Origin: CAZXEU01 sp965207385
GTDB lineage: Bacteria; Bacteroidota; Rhodothermia; Rhodothermales; Bin80
Length of the DNA stretch: 64,000 nucleotides
Direction: 5' to 3'
Assembly: GCA_965207385.1 (NCBI GenBank)
Contig: CBDBLZ010000020.1
Span: 62,001 to 126,000 of the forward strand
Both the position numbers and the translations under genes were made by a program. Shown here one piece after another: positions 60,642-64,000 of the stretch (the stretch's first letter is position 1; the number at the start of each line of letters is the position of its first letter). Under the pieces are notes generated by a model, which saw nothing but the letters and a program-made list of their open reading frames with translations, did not search any database and was not told where the DNA came from.

Positions 60642-61856
60642 TCATTTGAGCGAGTTTCCCCGAGGAACGAATGCCTGCAGGCCGGTAATGGCCCGGCCGA
60701 GGATCAGCCCGTGGATATCGTACGTGCCTTCGTAGGTATTGACGCTTTCCAGGTTCATCATGTGATGCACTACGCGAAACTCTCCGCTGATGCCGTTTCC
60801 GCCCAGCATGTCGCGGGCCGTGCGCGCGATGGCAAGCGCCGCAGCACAGTTGTTTCGCTTGGCCAGGGATACCATTTCCGGCACGGCCTCACCCGCATCC
60901 ATAAGGGCGCCCAGACGCCAGGCCAGCAGTTGCATCTGCGTAATGTCCGTCAGCATGTCCGCGAGTTTGGCCTGTACCAGCTGCATTGCGGCGATGGGAA
61001 AGCCGAACTGTCGGCGCTCAAGCGCATACCTGCGCGCCCGGTGGTAGCAGTTCTCGCCGGCTCCCAAAGCACCCCAGACTATGCCGTATCGGGCGCTGTT
61101 GAGGCACGTGAATGGGCCCCGCAGTCCCGTGATATCCGGGAAGGCGTGTGAATCCGGCACAAAAACGTCCTGAAGCACGATTTCGCCGGTCAGCGATGCG
61201 CGCAGCGACATCTTGTCGCCCGTCTTGGGGGTCGTAAGCCCGGGGCTCTTGCAGTCGACGATAAATCCCCTGATCACACCTTCTTCGGACGCTTGCTCCT
61301 TTGCTTTCGCCCATACAACGGCCACATCCGCTATAGGAGAATTGGTAATCCACATCTTGGCACCGTTCAGCACCCAGCCACCCTGAGTACGCAGCGCCAC
61401 GGTTTCCATCGAGCCCGGATCCGAGCCGTGGTTGGGCTCCGTGAGCCCAAAGCAGCCGATGAGCTCCCCCGTTGCAAGGCGCGGAAGATACTTCTGGCGC
61501 TGCTCTTCCGTCCCGAATCGGTGTATCGGGAGCATTACCAGGGACGACTGGACCGACATGAAAGACCGGTAGCCCGAATCTACGCGCTCAAGCTCCCTGG
61601 CCACCAGCCCGTAGGACGTGTAGCTGACGCCGGCCCCGCCGTATTCTTCGGGAATGAATGCGCCCAGGAGCCCGAGCTCACCCATTTCGCACGGAATCTC
61701 GCGGTGGAATACCTCATGCTGGTTGCCCTCGAGCGCCCGCGGCTCCAGCTTCTGCTGCGCATACCTCCTAGCCGTCTGCATGATGAGCTGCTCCTCTTCT
61801 CCGAGCGTGGCCTCAAGCCGGTATGCATCGTCCAGATCAATCCGCCGCTTTGGCAT
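60642..61856 (-). CDS. gcdH: Glutaryl-CoA dehydrogenase-like acyl-CoA dehydrogenase
   Basis: 404 residues from the ATG at 61854-61856 (MPKRRIDLDDAYRLEATLGEEEQ); upstream codons are not conserved. An FAD enzyme that would oxidise and decarboxylate glutaryl-CoA to crotonyl-CoA in lysine/tryptophan breakdown. It matches the GCDH branch closely: ERVDSGYRSFMSVQSSLVMLPI, GCFGLTEPNHGSDPGSMET, WVLNGAKMWITNSPIADVAVVWA, NSARYGIVWGALGA, ARDMLGGNGIS and the catalytic glutamate in NTYEGTYDIHGLILGRAITGLQAF. Electrons would go to ETF and perhaps to the Fe-S oxidoreductase at 14566. It is divergent from the small outer-membrane gene at 61995. Confidence 0.87.
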   Translation of the reverse strand: MPKRRIDLDDAYRLEATLGEEEQLIMQTARRYAQQKLEPRALEGNQHEVFHREIPCEMGELGLLGAFIPEEYGGAGVSYTSYGLVARELERVDSGYRSFMSVQSSLVMLPIHRFGTEEQRQKYLPRLATGELIGCFGLTEPNHGSDPGSMETVALRTQGGWVLNGAKMWITNSPIADVAVVWAKAKEQASEEGVIRGFIVDCKSPGLTTPKTGDKMSLRASLTGEIVLQDVFVPDSHAFPDITGLRGPFTCLNSARYGIVWGALGAGENCYHRARRYALERRQFGFPIAAMQLVQAKLADMLTDITQMQLLAWRLGALMDAGEAVPEMVSLAKRNNCAAALAIARTARDMLGGNGISGEFRVVHHMMNLESVNTYEGTYDIHGLILGRAITGLQAFVPRGNSLK

Positions 61857-61994
61857 AACTCTTGGGTAAGCCGTATTGGAAATGGCGCTGTTACTCCGTG
61901 GACATTCTGACGTTCGCGGCTGCTCCCATATACGCAACCGATTGACATGCCGGTAGTAGGATTCGCCGCCATTCGATCCCCAACCAGCGCCACA

Positions 61995-62513
61995 ATGCAC
62001 TCACGAATCCGCCTGGTGGCTCCGCTTGCGACCACCGCCGTTGCCCTCGCGATATCGCTTTCAGCTTCTGCACAGACCTTGACACCACGCTACGGCATCG
62101 GGATGGGTACCTTGCTTACCACGGGCGACCGCCTGATGGCACTGGGATTCCACGCGAGAAGCGCATTTCCGTACAATGAGGATCTCTCTTTCGCAATCGA
62201 CCTCGGCGTATCAGGCTTTGTGCTGAGCGGACGTGAAGGTGCGGCCTACTACGTGGATCCACTGGCGTCTGCCATTGTCACGCTCTATCCCAGCAATCCC
62301 CGATCCCCATACGTGATGGCCGGATTCGGGGGGCACGTACCCGTCGGGAGCGCCCGCGAGTCCGGGGATGGCGGCCCAACCGTGCACGCGGGAGTAGGCT
62401 GGGTGGTTGGCCTCCAGGCTACGTCCCTGTATATCGAAATTGATCCCGCGCTTCTTATTGCGAAGGACTACGTAGACCTGCTGTTGCCCGTAAGACTGGG
62501 CATTGTGCTTTGA
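61995..62513 (+). CDS. Putative small outer-membrane beta-barrel protein
   Basis: 172 residues from the ATG at 61995, which puts a signal peptide at the start (MHSRIRLVAPLATTAVALAISLSASAQ); an upstream codon at 61947 adds 16 residues. The mature chain is built of Gly-rich alternating strands (YGIGMGTLLTTGDRLMALGFHARSAF, YVMAGFGGHVPVG, GVGWVVGLQATSLYIEIDPALL) and ends in LLPVRLGIVL, consistent with an eight-strand barrel. Family not recognised. It is 24 bases upstream of the longest frame of the propeller lipoprotein gene. Confidence 0.68.
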   Translation: MHSRIRLVAPLATTAVALAISLSASAQTLTPRYGIGMGTLLTTGDRLMALGFHARSAFPYNEDLSFAIDLGVSGFVLSGREGAAYYVDPLASAIVTLYPSNPRSPYVMAGFGGHVPVGSARESGDGGPTVHAGVGWVVGLQATSLYIEIDPALLIAKDYVDLLLPVRLGIVL

Positions 62514-62537
62514 GCAGCGACCAGATGGCCAAGGCAA

Positions 62538-63636
62538 TTGGGATGGAATTCAGTGCGGCAGACTATTTCTGGTCACACGCGTCCGAATACTTTCCATTCC
62601 GTTCGATTGCGTAGCGCCTTGTTTGCTTCTTTTTGGATAGGCGGAGCCCTCTTGTTTGCGCTCTTCTGGGGCGCCTGCAGGCCCGCGAGCGAATCCGTCG
62701 AGGAAGTGCCCATTGCCGGCCTAGCGCTTCCTGTCGTGGGTCAGGCAATAGCCGAGCGAGTATGGCAGAATGCCACGCTTCGTCAATCGCACGTTATTCC
62801 GGTGGAACCGGAGGTGCTGCTCTACCGCCCGGGCCAAGTCAGAGTGGATACGAAGGGTTACATTTACGTCACGGACTACGGAGACTACAAGGTCAAGCGC
62901 TTCAATCCGGAAGGCATATACGTGAACTCCGTTGGCGCCGGCATGGGAGACGGGCCCGGGGAAGTCATGAGCATCGTGGACGTGCAGATACCCGGTGACT
63001 CCCTACTGTTTCTGCTGGACGATGAAATCAGGCGGATCTCCTATTTTTCTCTTGATGGCGCATTCCTGAGAAGCGAGTCGACGGAAGAGAGCATTTGGAG
63101 ATATCGGGTTACTCCTGAGGGCAGATCCTATGGGATGACCTTGCGCCTTCCCGACGATCTGTTGTTTCAGACCAGGAAGGGTGCCGATGTCATCCCATTC
63201 GGCACGGTGCTGGAGGGTCAGTCCAGCGACCGGAAAGGGCTTCTTGATGGATACATTGCTACCTATGGAGAGCGCATGATCTACGTACCGCGCTTCTATC
63301 CCGTGATCGTGCAGTATGCTCCGGACGGATCTGTAGCCTATAGCCGTGCGACGCCGGATATTTGGTCGAGCCAAGCCCCCGCAGTGGAGACCCAAACGAT
63401 GCCGGGGGCAGTGATAACCCGCGTAATGGGTCCGTCACTTAACAGATCCGTGTCCGTTGATGGGAACATGTTGTATGTCCACTCGCGCGCTGAGAAGATA
63501 TTTACGATGCGATGCGTATGACGGGGATTACCTGTCGTCCATTCGCTTGCCGTCGCCACGGAGAGCATATGCAACCGCTGATCGTGTATACCAGATTCAG
63601 GATACCACGGTAGTTGTTTATGCCATTGAGCAATAA
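62538..63636 (+). pseudogene. 6-bladed beta-propeller lipoprotein gene with a 3' frameshift
   Basis: The first frame gives 327 residues ending at a TGA at 63519-63521. A lipobox-like N-terminus (FALFWGACRP) suggests an envelope lipoprotein; starts are TTG at 62538 or 62607. NHL/6-bladed propeller segments follow (VRVDTKGYIYVTDYGDYKVKRFNPEGIYVNSVGAGMGDGPGEV). After the stop, the next frame (63517-63636) encodes 39 sensible residues, YDGDYLSSIRLPSPRRAYAT then DRVYQIQDTTVVVYAIEQ, the expected last blade. A one-base change near 63501-63516 would restore a protein of about 366 residues. The site sits at a TTT run and a GATGC duplication (63506-63515). Sequencing error and real mutation cannot be told apart here. 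Confidence 0.75.
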
Positions 63637-63824
63637 TCCGGATGCGCCCGAGCTGAGACAGGAATTTGCGCGTACACGTCCGGTGCCCGGACATTCTGCG
63701 TTGGAGATGCTGTCAGGGTAAATCGGTGCAGGGGGCGACATTCCATCTGCGCGGCCCCAAGCCTGTTGCGATCGCCGTGTATTTTGAATGGCCGAGAGTC
63801 GTCTGATGCACCGGCATCATCAGC

Positions 63825-64000
63825 ATGCTAGGAATCTACATTCACGTACCGTTTTGCAGCCAGCGCTGCATCTATTGCGACTTCTATTTTGTTACGACAC
63901 GGGGAGGTCGCAGCAGCTTCGTAGATGCCCTCTGCCGCGAAATCGAGCTGTACGGCCGGCGGTACAAAGGCAGACGCGTGGACACGGTTTATGTGGGCGG
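63825..64000 (+). CDS. hemW: HemW-like radical SAM protein, start only
   Basis: 58 complete codons before the window ends. From the ATG at 63825 the protein begins MLGIYIHVPFCSQRCIYCDF, with the radical SAM C-x3-C-x2-C motif (CSQRCIYC) and the following FVDALCREIELY and TVYVG typical of HemW/HemN-like proteins. HemW is a heme chaperone; coproporphyrinogen III oxidase HemN is the alternative, but HemW proteins start like this one with little N-terminal extension. About 190 bases separate it from the end of the propeller lipoprotein gene. The rest lies outside the window. Confidence 0.85.
   Translation, partial: MLGIYIHVPFCSQRCIYCDFYFVTTRGGRSSFVDALCREIELYGRRYKGRRVDTVYVG

Overview
The window looks like a chromosomal segment of a GC-rich (about 60% by eye) member of the Bacteroidota, most likely the Rhodothermia/Balneolia side of the phylum. 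The signs are two surface proteins with type IX secretion (T9SS) C-terminal sorting domains, a TonB-dependent receptor paired with a DUF4249 lipoprotein, the Bacteroidota-type block GT5-domain protein / DUF4270-type lipoprotein / outer-membrane protein, a ROK kinase of the zinc-less Bacteroidota form, and several twin-arginine (Tat) exported oxidoreductases. This placement is an inference from gene content; there is no rRNA or tRNA in the window. I saw no phage, IS element or CRISPR array.

Region 1 (1-24 kb) is rich in exported redox and sugar-related proteins. It holds three Gfo/Idh/MocA oxidoreductases with Tat signals, a Tat-exported sugar isomerase-like TIM barrel, a nitrilase-family amidase, a large BNR beta-propeller protein, YceI, ApbE, an FG-GAP/LVIVD surface protein, a membrane-bound Fe-S oxidoreductase resembling ETF:menaquinone oxidoreductases, and a T9SS BNR protein. 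It ends with an apparent minus-strand operon of a DUF1080 (3-keto-disaccharide hydrolase family) protein and a two-subunit periplasmic molybdenum hydroxylase (IorA/IorB type). Together these suggest oxidative handling of sugars or sugar-like compounds in the periplasm.

Region 2 (24-32 kb) has MsrA, a NagB/PIG-L fusion whose deaminase half has lost key catalytic positions, and a collinear envelope block (single GT5 domain, lipoprotein, outer-membrane protein, TPR protein) ending in a strong terminator. Region 3 (32-51 kb) is mostly housekeeping: eno-ftsB-ROK kinase-lptD in a tight array, sucC, an LptF/G permease, DUF3467, a cystathionine beta-synthase core, lon, rsgA, alr and topA, with two overlapping small unknown genes beside lon and an FG-GAP T9SS protein overlapping rsgA.

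Region 4 (51-64 kb) carries pyruvate phosphate dikinase, an asparagine-synthetase-like protein without the glutaminase cysteine, the TonB receptor/DUF4249 pair, small genes including a YHS-like metal-binding protein, a glutaryl-CoA dehydrogenase, an outer-membrane barrel candidate, a propeller lipoprotein gene broken by a frameshift near its 3' end, and the start of hemW, cut by the window edge.
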